DNA of 64,000 nucleotides from Blumeriella jaapii. Its lineage: Eukaryota > Ascomycota > Leotiomycetes > Helotiales > Drepanopezizaceae. Made by a program: the position numbers and the translations under genes. Of the stretch, positions 1 through 10,729 are shown piece by piece. The notes under the pieces were generated by a model. It had not been told where the DNA came from. It was given only the letters and a program-made list of their open reading frames with translations, and did no database searches. The stretch spans positions 434,001 through 498,000 of the forward strand of contig VWND01000064.1 in assembly GCA_009599575.1 (NCBI GenBank). The letters are read 5' to 3'. The number at the start of each line of letters is the position of its first letter. Within the stretch, counting starts at the first letter, position 1.

Positions 1-95
1 AGTCCCGTAGCCATCAAAGCTCAGTGCAATCCGACAGTCGACGGTCGACCCGATCGAGATCAGTCTTCAACAACTCGAGTCAACTGCACATTCTT

Positions 96-790
96 TTATT
101 TCGGCACCTCGATCCGCTCCGGAACCACAGGCTTGACATCAAAGACGGCCTGCAACAGATCCTTGATCACGGCATTCTGGCTCTTCTTGCCCGCCTCCTT
201 GATCTCCTTTATCTTCGTCTCGGCGTCCTTGCCTGCGTCTTCCTCTGCCTTCTTGTTGCCGCTGGTATGCTGTGACCGCGTCAGCATGCCACTGCTCCCA
301 TGCGACTTCGAATCCGCATCCAGAAGCCAGTGCCAACGCTCCATTCGATCGGGACCACGGACTCCACAGGGGCCAGTGTATAGGGAGGAGAGGAGCGGGA
401 GCCATCCGTACCTCAGACTCGAAAGTCTTGAACTCGTCATCCTTCGACTTCTTGTACGAATCAATCTCCTTCTTCGCCTCGTCCCTGGCTTCCTTTACGC
501 GCTTCGTGCGGTCTGCCTGTATCAGCCCACTCTCCTATTCCTCCCAGTGCCCTTCCCCGTAGATCCTGAGGCTCGCGGTCCTTACATTCTCTAGCTGTGA
601 CACAGACGTTAGCCATTGTCCCTCTTCAACGACACGGCCGAACGTACCCCTCTGAACGATCTTCTGCGCCTCTCTCTCAGCCTGCCGCCGTCATCGTCAG
701 CCCCTTCTCTCCCAGTACAGGTTCGTTCCGGCAGCGAGGCGAAGATACATACGTCGAGCAGGGTCTGGATACCCGCGGAGTTTGTGCGGA
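96..790 (-). CDS. vma10: V-type proton ATPase subunit G
   Basis: Subunit G of the vacuolar H+-ATPase, a coiled-coil part of the peripheral stator stalk that pairs with subunit E. Seen: five exons on the minus strand, about 790-753, 681-648, 594-586, 512-412 and 269-96. Joined, they give the conserved N-terminal run NSAGIQTLLD, then AEREAQKIVQRAREYRTKRV, a charged helix with ESEHTSGNKKAEED, and the end PERIEVPK. Introns are GT-AG and phases agree. The exon at 594-586 is only nine bases and supplies most of RARE. The assembled part is about 118 residues, matching the family (about 115). The start codon is not resolved: the 5' exon needs one more base from an upstream exon, and an in-frame stop lies just beyond 790, so a short first exon probably sits between 790 and 900. 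Identity is secure; the start is not. Confidence 0.88.
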
Positions 791-1197
791 CTGTTGTTCG
801 TACCCTTCATTAGCCAGTGCCCTTCCAACCTCGATCACGAGGAATGTGTCCTTGGAGACCAACACACCATCGTGAAAATCCTCCTTCTCAAATCTCGGGA
901 ATGGTGGTAAAGGAGTGCGTGGTTCGGTATTAGAGGTGTGCAGCAGCAGAGGGACGAGGTTCAAGGTGGCATAACATAGCTCGAGCCTCGAGACAGCTCC
1001 GGACCCCGGCGGGGCTGGCTCCGCTCTTGCTCAACCTCTGCAGTGCTATTCAGTAAGTAGAATAAATGTACTGCACTGAACTGGACAAACAGCACCATGC
1101 GCCGCCATTGAAAACCCTCAAACCGAACCACTTCCCTCCCAATTACACCTACGGACTCGAGATCACTGGCGACAAAAAGGACAAACCCGAGAAAACC

Positions 1198-1575
1198 ATG
1201 TCCCGCCCAGCAAAGCTCACCCTGGCCGGCACATCCCTCTTCGCAGCCGCCACCATCATCTTCGTGCACTACGGGCAGCAGGCCGAGAAAACCGTAAATC
1301 TTCCTTTCCTTTCATCTTCTCTTTTCTCTTGCCCCATCACCCTCGCCTCCAAAGCCCGTTCTCTGCTGGACAGAACACAAAGCTGACGCGTCCAACCCCC
1401 TTCAAAGGCCATGCACGCCGGCGTCCTCCGCGACATGGAGCAGCAGCGGCTCAAGAAGGAGCGCCAGCTGGACTTCGACATGCAGCGCGCCCTGGAGGCG
1501 GAGTACAAGAAGGTGCAGAGCGTGCACGACGGGGCCGTGGTCATGGGCGAGGGCGAGGGCCAGAGGCCGAGGTAG
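1198..1575 (+). CDS. pet117: PET117, cytochrome c oxidase assembly factor
   Basis: Small mitochondrial inner-membrane protein needed for assembly of cytochrome c oxidase (in yeast it links to Cox15 and heme A synthesis). Exons are 1198-1293 and 1408-1575, joined in phase 0 by a 114-nt GT-AG intron. The product is 87 residues. Seen: MSRPAKLTLAGTSLFAAATI, a single hydrophobic span with IIFVHYGQQAEK, then an amphipathic charged tail with AMHAGVLRDMEQQRLKKERQ. The short N-terminal TM followed by the HAGV-RD-EQQR motif is the family signature. It is divergent from the vma10 gene and convergent with RPB2. The ATG at 1198 is preceded by aaaacc and starts the family N terminus. Confidence 0.9.
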
Positions 1576-2408
1576 CAGGCAGTCAATCCTGTCAGTCGTG
1601 GCCTAAGTTTCCTCAACTACCTTGCCTGCTCTACAGCAGACAGCAAGCGACTCGGAAGGAATTCTGCATACGCTGTTGTGTTTACGGCGTGCTGGATGAG
1701 GCGTTGGAGGTGTGCTGCTACGTGATGTGTGTTGTTATTATCCTTGTGATGGCAGGCGAGAGACGATGGGGCACATGTGTATTGACCCCCTCCACCCCCT
1801 CCCACCCCCTCCGCAAGGGACGGGACGTTGGTAGAGAGACGTAGTTGCAAGCAAGCAAGAGTGTGGAGGGATGGTGGATGGATGGGAGAGCCCGTCTGAA
1901 AATCAGCAGGCTCCAGATATGACATGAAGCTCTGTCTCGGGTGCTTGGATGGGCAAACGCGAAGAAAGAGGGAGTCTCACTCAGCATCTGCAATGTAACG
2001 CAGGAGCATGTAGCCGGAGAGAGAACAGGAAACTTGCGAGACCAGGTCTCTCCATCATGGGTTATTTCTCTCAATCATGTTTCTCGCCTGATCCCCATCG
2101 TCTTCCGGAAAGATCAACGATCTACTATGGTTACAAAGCACTTTACATCCACAACCTTCATCCTGCCGGGGATAAAATCATTAGCTCGCTCTGCCTCGCG
2201 CCACCACACTCGCTGCACAAACGCAACCAAATATGCAGCAGCGTGCCTGTGCGTGCCTGTCCTTTTCTTAGGTCCCACGCATATCTGGTGTCCTTTCCCA
2301 AACGCCTCAATATGCAAAGATTTCGTCGCCGTCCCCCACCCACCCCTCCCAACCGTCCCATCATCCTGTACATTCTTACATCTCCCTCCCCTCGCTTCTC
2401 AAACCGAC
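1576..2408. other. Convergent intergenic region, PET117/RPB2
   Basis: This holds the 3' ends of two convergent genes. Several overlapping reading frames of 100-160 codons exist on both strands but show low-complexity composition and no recognisable protein. No repeat or RNA gene was seen. Confidence 0.5.
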
Positions 2409-5400
2409 TCAGCGAATTGATATCCCGGATCTCGTGGTAAACAATCGAGCGGCGATGTTCATCGACGCCAATTCCTGGAAGAGCAGCTTCGCGGCGTATG
2501 GGATGTGGATTTGCGAGATCTTCGTCTTGTTCTTGCAAGGTCTGCACTCGAAAGATTGGGTAGCGAGTTTGCTACTTCAGGTCAGTACATCTCGCCAATT
2601 AGTCAGGGGCAGACTTACGCAATAGGAGTCATTAGTCCACAGATGTCGCACACATGGACTCTGAAGGCATCCGAAACCTCAAACAATCTCTCCTTTAGGA
2701 AGGAAGCCGCTCCGTGCGAAATCATGCAATCACGCTCCATTTCTCCGAAACGCAGTCCACCGTCTCTAGCACGACCTTCCACCGGCTGTCTAGTCAAGAT
2801 CTGGACGGGTCCTCGGGCTCGAGCATGGATCTTATCGTCGACCATGTGGCGCAGACGTTGGTAGTAAGTTGGTCCTAGGAAGACTTGGGCCATCATCTTT
2901 CTGCCAGTGTGTCCGTGGTACATGATCTCAAACCCACGAGAGTGATAGCCATGGGCTCGGAGAAGCTTGGATACCGAGTCGACCGTAACCTCAGTAAAGG
3001 GTGTAGCGTCCCCCTCGAGGCCACGGAGCGTCGAAACTTTACTCAATTGACACTCGATCAAATGGGCAATTGTCATACGAGAGGGAATGGCGTGGGGGTT
3101 GATGATCAAGTCTGGCACGATACCCTGGCACGTAAAAGGCATGTCCTCATGGCGGTATGTAATACCAATGGTACCTTTTTGTCCGTGACGAGACGCAAAT
3201 TTGTCACCAATCTGGGGGATTTTGGTAGTTCTCATACGGACCTTGACGAACTTCATACCCTCGGCATTCGTAGTAAGAAGGACTTGGTCGACAATGCCAT
3301 TTTCGGTACTTCTCAAGGGAGTCGACGCATCGCGCTTGGTATGCGCCTTGGTTCGCATTCCGAGCTCTTCGTTGTCTGCAGCCATTGGCGCGGTCTTCCC
3401 AATGATGATGTCTTCTCCTGACACACGGACGCCGGGAGCGACAAGTCCATCCTCATCAAGTTTATCATATGTACCATGCTTGAGCTTCATTGTGTCTTGT
3501 CTGAATGGCTTCTCGAATGACTCCAGCTGGCTCATGCCGACGCGCTTCTCCTGATCGGTGTATGCACGGTAGAACAAACTTCGGAACAGCCCACGATCAA
3601 TACTACTCTGGTTCATGATAACCGAATCTTCTTGGTTGTAACCGGAGTAACAAGCAATAGCGACGATAGCATTTTGGCCTGCTGGAAGCTCTCGGAACTT
3701 CAGGAACTCCATTGAACGGGTAGTAGCAAGAGGCTTCTGAGGGTAGTAGAGAATGTTCGCCATCGTGTCCATTCGTACGCCGTAATTTGTGAGGAAAACA
3801 CCCATAGCCTGTTTACCCATGGCAGACTGATAAGTGTTACGTGGAGACTTGAGTTGGTTAGTACTACACTCACCAAATGTAGAATTAAATAACTTACTTG
3901 GTTATGATCTGGGAAAGGAATAATGCTTGCGCAAATACCCAGTATCATACTTGGGTGAATTTCGCAATGAGTCCACATATGTGCTGTAGGGTTCACCGGA
4001 GCCTTGACACGCTTGTTCATATCTCCACTGTCATCGGGTCGGATCTGATATCCAGCTTGAATCTGACGCGAGATGTCGAGATCCTCAGGAGTCATGACAA
4101 TCATGATCGTCTCCTCTTCTTCAGCATCCACATACTCAACCACACCCTCGTTAATAAGGCCTTGGAAACCGAAGTAATGTTCGTCCTTGACTGCAGGGTC
4201 CAGGTTAGCAGGGAGCCGCTGGTCTTCCTCCAATCTTCTAATGTGATCCTTGCTGAGGACCAGGTTGCCTTTGTTAGGACTTTCAACGTCGTTGTCCACA
4301 ACAAAGAGAGGTCTGCAAACTCGGCCAGCATCCGTAAAAATCTTGAACTCTCTGTCTCGAATCTCTCGAATCAACGATACTTCGTGGGAAATCAAGTGAG
4401 ATCTTCTCAGGTGCTGAACCGTCTTGACGAGATGGCCAGGGTCACGATGGACACCAACCCACACACCGTTGACGAAAACTTTGGTAGCATTCGGTGATCG
4501 CAGAGGCTCGTATTCCTCCAGAACTTCCATGTTACGTTGAATCATGAATTCAATGATGGGATCGCTAGGTGTACCGACGGTGACATAGCACATGAGTGCC
4601 AGGTTCTTTACCAGACCACAAGCTTGGCCTTCAGGTGTCTCAGCCGGACAGACCAAGCCCCAATGGGTGTTGTGAAGTTGGCGAGGCTTTGCAATCTTTC
4701 CATCACGACCAATAGGTGTGTTTGTGCGACGGAGATGAGAGAGTGTGGATGAGAACGTATATCTGTTGAGAACCTGAGACACACCAGCAGTCGAGCTTGC
4801 CGCTTTCTTCTGGTCGCCCCAATTTCCAGTAGACAAAGAGTATTTGAGTCCATTCGTAAGTGTAGTAGCCTTGACACCAAGTGTAAGGTTGAACTCCTTG
4901 TTGTTTTCGACGCACATCTTCAGGTATTTGTAGACGTCTTGGGTCAGTCTTTTGAACAAGCCACGGAAGAGCTTTGCCAGAAGAGGACCAGCAAGATCCA
5001 AGCGCTTCTTTCCAAAATGATCTCGGTCATCGGTTTCCCGACGTCCGAGGGCGCACTGAAGCATCTTATGGACCATGTATCCCAAGAAGAAAGCTTTCCG
5101 GGTCTCGCTGCCCTCTGATTGTGAGATGTGCGGAAGCAGCTCCTTCTGCATGATGTCGCGGGCGTGCTTTATACGCTTGTCCCGAGTCAGAGTTGAGTTC
5201 TGCCCACGCTTCCCAATGAAATCCAAAGCAACTTCACGATCCTGAATGACGAAAGCTTCCTCTATGCAAGGCTTGAGCATCTCCAACATTTGAGTATCGT
5301 TGCGATCATAGCAGATATGGTTCAGAATATCTTCATCAGAAACAACACCGAGGGCACGGAAGACGACAGCGATGGGATGTCAGCTTTGATAAAGGGCAAA

Positions 5401-6305
5401 GATGACTTGATCGTTTGTCCGAAACCACCTCTACCACCATCGCCCTTCGAGAAAAGCTTGATAGACATCGACGAAATTAGGCGCGAGCCTTTCTCCAGAG
5501 CGCTTCGAATCTCGGCGACATACGACGTTGGGCTAGGGAGCGACTTCTTGAAGACCTGAACAATATTTGCGGCACTACGCTCCTGCGCGATCAGGACTTT
5601 CTCGGAGCCATTGATGATGAAGTATCCTCCTTGATCGTATGGGCACTCGTTCCAGGCATAGAGATCATCCTCGTCAAGGTCCTTTAGTATGCAATACTTT
5701 GACTTGAGCATGATCGGCAACTTTCCAACAAACACTCGGTCGGGGGGTGGCTCGATCTTGTCCGTATCAATGGCCCGACCATCCTCGTCCTCCCAAGCCA
5801 GACGTGTTGGATGGATGCCGGTAGCTGCCATTTCCGCCTCTTGTTCATCATCGAGCTCATTGAGCGGAACGGGGCGCTCGACAGCCACCGAAACTTTCTT
5901 TGTCATCTCGAGATAGAGTGGACTCGAGTATGTAAGATTTCGCAACCGAGCCTCTTGGGGCAGCATAACTTGCGTGCTTCCATCGCCTTCCGTCATAGCT
6001 GGCCTCGAGAGCAGAACGGTACCGAATTTGATTTCGTATCGGCGCAGTGCGATCGGATTGTCATCGGAAGACAGAGGGTTGTTTTGGTCGAGGGTAAGCT
6101 GCGAGCTTTCTTCCACCAGTTCCTGCATCGTCGTAGAGACAAACTCGTCAAAAGAGTCGACTTGTTGCGAGACTAAACCTTTGGCTTCGAAGAAGGAAGA
6201 GATAACCATCCAGCAGTCCTCGGCCGTAATACCCTCATCCTCCTCCTCCTCGAACTGGTCATCCTCCTGCTCGTATTCGTAATCATCACGATATTGGTCC
6301 GCCAT
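2409..6305 (-). CDS. rpb2: RNA polymerase II second-largest subunit RPB2 (apparent 1-nt frameshift)
   Basis: Catalytic-core subunit of RNA polymerase II, nuclear. Exons: 6305-3898, 3847-2619 and 2574-2409, with 50-nt and 44-nt introns. About 1,267 residues if one missing base is allowed. Seen: an acidic N terminus; [33 protein letters not shown]; the catalytic-side motif [34 protein letters not shown]; and a C-terminal zinc site CDIC...CRPC. The last exon restores the zinc site and ends SGISIR. At about 5374-5376 the frame shifts inside the conserved run following FIKADIP: the next residues ([19 protein letters not shown]) are encoded one frame over, as if a C were lost from a CCC (GGG on the plus strand). 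An essential gene is unlikely to be broken, so a sequencing or assembly indel is my preferred reading. The start at 6305 gives the usual [16 protein letters not shown] acidic N terminus. Confidence 0.96.
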
Positions 6306-7835
6306 TGTTTTGATAGTGGCGCCAAAGGCTCGAGATTTTCGTGGTACAGAGGGAATTAGTCGTGAAGAGGTCGTTGTGCGGGTTCAAAGGTGAAGCTGAA
6401 GTTGAGGAAAGGGCTGTCGCCTCCAGCGATTCGAGGCGCGTCGGGCCCACGGGACTGGGGGACTTCAGCAACTGCACGCCACTTGCATCAAACTTCTCTG
6501 TAGTGATATCGAGAATTTGTCGGACAAATGCGACGTGATATTGTTGTTGTGAGTGCGGGAAGGAGATCTCGCGTTGACAGGGAGCTCTTTCAGCACGGTG
6601 CTCGCGACGACGAGATCAATGGGGGCTTGGCAACGCTAGTCCATAATTGGCCTAGCTGATTAATATCTAGCGGACAATTAATGATTCACTCTCAGCCTCA
6701 CTTCCTCGATTATTCTCAAGGACCCTTGTTTCGGCCAATTTACGTATAAACCTCCGTGTAGAAGGCTGATCTGACCGTGTTTTAAATGCGACTTTCATCG
6801 AATTTCGCGCTTTTGCTATGATTGCTTCTGAAAGCGGACAGGAAAGGACTGCACATTCTATAACCTTTACAAAGAGTGGAATTGTACCTTCTTTGATTTC
6901 TTCGAGAACTACACCTGTGCATGTATGGTTTATAATGTTACAGTTTGGTAACTAAAGGAAAACAACGCTACTACAATGACGATTCCAGCATGGCTAGTAG
7001 CTTACAACCAAGTGCTGAATTCACTACTGTAGGTACTTTACTATTGCCAGAGCACCTCTCAAAATACTTACCTATGTCAATACAAAGGAAGCTCTCTTTT
7101 ACATCTCAGATTCGCCGGCCAACTGTAACATAGATGCCGTGTAACTAGCATTGGGATTGATTCGAGCACTCAATCTCTTACAGTTCGTCGGGTAGTGAAA
7201 ATTCAACTCTCAGTACGGGCATCCAATTTCGAATCATCCACCCGCAACTCCTGAAAATGAATATCTGCCTAAACAAGTAAAGAAATATCGAAATTCACCT
7301 TCAGAAACGATGCTGGTCAACTGAGGATTCCTAAAGAGCATTTCCCTCCTGCTCAAGGCTGCATACAATAAGGACAGTCTATAAATTCTGTAGCACATGC
7401 TTCCCAGTAAGCACCCTGACCCCCCATCTCAACTCCCCATATTTCATGTTCCACCTGCTGACAAGCCCACCGATCTCACGCATCTCCATGGATATTCGGC
7501 AGGTTTTGATATCCACCGCGCCAAATGTCCATAGGGGAGGCAGGAACGTAATATTGCAGATGCAATGCGCTGCGATGCTGACTCCGCGTGATGACTGAAA
7601 GGTTTAGATCAGGACGTGGATGGGATTCTTGATTAGAAGAGGCAGCAGGGCTTTTGGGAAAAGGGAGGCAAATGGCACTATTTGTGATGGGGAGTTAATT
7701 ACAGCTGGACTTCCGCGAAGACGAATTTTTACACAAAGCAGACAGTGCCGGGGATGGAGAGAATTGTTCTTTCTCGTACATACCGAAGATACTTAAGCAC
7801 TACCAAGCCTTAGGTACTAATACATATACTTGGCC
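6306..7835. other. Intergenic: RPB2 promoter and P450 upstream region
   Basis: The region is AT-rich from about 6,650. It contains the divergent upstream sequences of RPB2 and the P450 gene. No coding region, tandem repeat or RNA gene is visible. There is no obvious TATA box directly before the P450; tactaatacatatactt lies just upstream of its ATG. Confidence 0.45.
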
Positions 7836-9209
7836 ATGAATCCCACCGCGACAACACCGCCAAAATTTCCATTCGCTCGTCCATCGGGAGCTGAACCTGC
7901 TATCGAGTATGCTCAACTACGTGCCTCAGATCCTGTCTCGCAGGTCGAGCTTTTTGATGGCAGTCTTGCCTGGCTGGTTGTCAAGCACAAAGATATATGT
8001 GCCGTCCTGACAGATGAGAGACTCTCGAAGGTACACAGCTTGTCAGGAGAGACAAAAGAATTGTGAAATGACGTTACAACAGCAGCGAGACAGACACGGA
8101 TTTCCGGAACTCTCGGCAGGAGGTAGGGAAGCAGCGAAAAGCAAGCCAACTTTCGTCGACATGGACCGACCGGAGCACATGCAGCAAAGGAGTATGGTCG
8201 AGCACGTCTTCATCAAGCAACATATCGATAGCATGCATCCGCAGATTCAGGAAACGGTCGATTCTCTTCTCAACAACATTGCCAATGATGGAGGATCCGA
8301 GCCCTTCGACCTCGTGGAAAAGTTTGCTCTACCTGTTCCATCATACGTAAGGCTCGAAACCCCAAACCTGCGGATGACATGGCTGACAAGCCCTTCGAAG
8401 ACTATTTACAGCATACTTGGCGTCCCTCTCGCGGATCTCCCAATGCTCACAAACTTCGCAGCGATCCGTTCCAATGGATCCGGAACCGCGACGGAAGCCT
8501 CGAATGCCAACGCTGCTCTGCTGTCTTACATGGGCGATCTTGTCACAGCTCGACTTGCCGAGCCGAAATCGGACCTGATCTCCCTGCTGGTCACCGAACA
8601 GCTCCTCACCGGCCACTTAACACGAGAAGATGTTGTGCAAATTGTCTTCCTCTTGCTCGTCGCGGGCAATGCAACGATGGTCTCGATGATTGCTCTGGGT
8701 GTAGTAACGCTCCTACAACATCCCGCTCAGCTGGAGGAGTTGAAGCGGGATCCACAAAAATGGGCCGTTCGTGGAGGAATTGTGCAGATTCCATACTGCG
8801 TCAGCGCTAGCGACGAAGAGAGTTGCGAAGGAGGATGTCGTCTATGGTGGGAAGCTGATAAGAGCTGGAGAAGGCATAATTGCTGCAACGCAAAGCGGTA
8901 ATCGAGACGAAGAAGTGTTCGGGCCGACAGCGAACGAGTTCAATATGAAGCGCGCGAGGGGTAGCGAGGAGGCTTTGGGCTACGGATGGGGTGCTCATCG
9001 ATGTGTGGCCGAGTGGCTTGCTAGAGCCGAGTTAGAGATCGTATTCGGTGAGTTCTCTTGCAGACCGGTTATGTCAAGGTTACTGACTTGGAATAGGCAC
9101 GCTGTGGAAGAAGTTTCCTGGTCTTAAATTGGCGATTCCTTGGGAGGAAGTTAAATATTCGCCTCCGAAGAAGGACGTAGGGGTTGACGAGCTGTTGGTC
9201 GTATTTTGA
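7836..9209 (+). CDS. Cytochrome P450, CYP55/P450nor type nitric oxide reductase-like (frameshifted)
   Basis: P450nor reduces NO to N2O with electrons taken directly from NAD(P)H (family knowledge). Exons: 7836-8030, 8086-8346, 8401-9047 and 9097-9209; introns are 49-55 nt. Seen: N-terminal FPFARPSG and [32 protein letters not shown]; the I-helix region [19 protein letters not shown], with Asn in place of the usual acid as in CYP55; then [16 protein letters not shown] and the heme loop [13 protein letters not shown] with the Cys ligand. No membrane anchor is present, as expected for CYP55. The summed exon length is 1,216 nt, one base more than 405 codons (404 residues; known P450nor is about 403). 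The frame changes at about 8,755-8,770 between DPQKWA and FVEEL, consistent with a single extra base. Either this is a sequencing error or the gene has recently decayed. All splice sites and motifs downstream are intact, which argues against an old pseudogene. Confidence 0.87.
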
Positions 9210-9442
9210 TTGAGGCTATTTGAGATGCTCAGTATGCTCAGTCCTGTGTGTTTGAAATTGTGGATCAGCTGCCATTTAACTACTTTTAACCATATGTAGA
9301 CGTGTTTACATCCCCTTGCAAGCTGCTGGTTTCGTTCTCGAGCTTGGCTATGCCGCGAACAAATTGCACCATGACTATAGATTGACAGCAACTCACCGCA
9401 TCAATGCTTATTTCCCTGACAGAGTACGTACTGCTCCTTTAT

Positions 9443-10729
9443 TCAACCAATTGTTTGGATCTTAATGTTGATGCCGTTGGCGTCTCGTTTGGATTTCAGA
9501 GCTTTCCTCCAGCCTTGTGATTTCAGTGTGCATTGGTTCTCTGAACCCCAGAGCTCGAATTCCCGTTGCTTTTCACAGGCACATATCGGTCTTGACGCAC
9601 TCCTATCCATGGCTTCGTTGCTCAAACACTGCTCGTCATATTCGTAGCAGTTAGGGCAGCATCGCGGTCCATCTAATTCGCAAACGTCGCAAACAACGAG
9701 TACCAGGTGGCATCCTTTAGAACGACATTTGCTCAGCCTGTCGGAAGAACTTCCGCAACTTTGACAGATTGATACTGGGCTCATCACACCACTGTTCTCC
9801 AGTCCTGTCGAACCTCTGGCATCAAAAACATAATTTCTGCCTCGAAATAAAGAGTCCATCGGTGTCTTTCTCCCCCTAGCGATTTCCTCGTCCATCCAAG
9901 ACATGTAAGCTGCAATTCCTCCCTTCAAAGTGCACACCTTGTCACCGTCTCTCTTGTCCAAGTTCTCCTGAAGATACCTAGCTCCCTTCTCGCATCGAAT
10001 CCCACCCGTACAATACGTCATGATCTGCCTGCCTCCGGAATTCAGACTGGTGCTCGTACCACTCATCTGCTTTTTTACATATTGTGGCCACTGGGAGAAC
10101 CGCCTTATAGGCGGTCTCAATGCGGCTTCGCCGGTCTTGGGGTCGATAAAGTATCCTATTCGGGATTCATAATGATTTCGAACATCCAAGAGCAAGATGT
10201 CCGGCTCATTGTGGCATTTTGCGTGGAACTCTTCTGGGCTCAGAGTTTCTATTTCATCCCACTTGGCAGGGAGATAATTCGTCACGCCCATTGGTGTGAT
10301 CTCAGAAGTCAAACGCACACTGGCTGGAGCACCACCAAATACGCATGCGCATCCTCCAGATGTCGGTTTGAAATAATTTTGCTGCTTTTCTGGAGTGGAA
10401 AGATCAAGTCCCGAGAACGACCAGTGGCTTTGACACTCTTGCATGTAATCCTCGATAGCCCGTTTCGTACCCCCGACAGTGATGTTAAAGCCTTCTTTAG
10501 CTATGCGGATTTTCCCTCCTAAACTGAGCTTCTGAGTCAAGTTTTTATGAAAGAAAGCAAGAGAGGAAGGGTCATCTGCGAGAGTTCCAGAGCACGTGGG
10601 AAGAGGAGGAGAGGCGGCAAAGTAACGGTAGAAAAGAAGCACGAGGCCATCGTTGGTGTTTGATGCTGGGCAAGTACAGCTGAATGACACCGGATCAGAT
10701 GATCCTAAGGGGAGGTGTGGTTCTTTCAT
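9443..10729 (-). CDS. Rhodanese-domain protein of TrhO/TSTD2 type
   Basis: Single-exon gene, 428 residues. Seen: an N-terminal ferredoxin-like part with LGGKIRIAKEGFNITVGGT; a rhodanese domain at about residues 160-310 with FHAKCHNEPDILLLDVRNHYE; the active-site loop YCTGGIRCEKGARYL carrying the catalytic Cys; and LKGGIAAYMSWM. A C-terminal Cys-rich segment (CQSCGSSSDRL, CDVC, CCPNC) looks like a zinc-binding region and is absent from bacterial TrhO. Known: bacterial TrhO (YceA) hydroxylates uridine 34 of some tRNAs using O2, and eukaryotic TSTD2 shares this layout. The inference is a tRNA-modifying or sulfurtransferase role. The substrate in fungi cannot be read from sequence. The gene converges on the P450 with a 233-nt gap. 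Confidence 0.85.
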   Translation of the reverse strand: MKEPHLPLGSSDPVSFSCTCPASNTNDGLVLLFYRYFAASPPLPTCSGTLADDPSSLAFFHKNLTQKLSLGGKIRIAKEGFNITVGGTKRAIEDYMQECQSHWSFSGLDLSTPEKQQNYFKPTSGGCACVFGGAPASVRLTSEITPMGVTNYLPAKWDEIETLSPEEFHAKCHNEPDILLLDVRNHYESRIGYFIDPKTGEAALRPPIRRFSQWPQYVKKQMSGTSTSLNSGGRQIMTYCTGGIRCEKGARYLQENLDKRDGDKVCTLKGGIAAYMSWMDEEIARGRKTPMDSLFRGRNYVFDARGSTGLENSGVMSPVSICQSCGSSSDRLSKCRSKGCHLVLVVCDVCELDGPRCCPNCYEYDEQCLSNEAMDRSASRPICACEKQREFELWGSENQCTLKSQGWRKALKSKRDANGINIKIQTIG

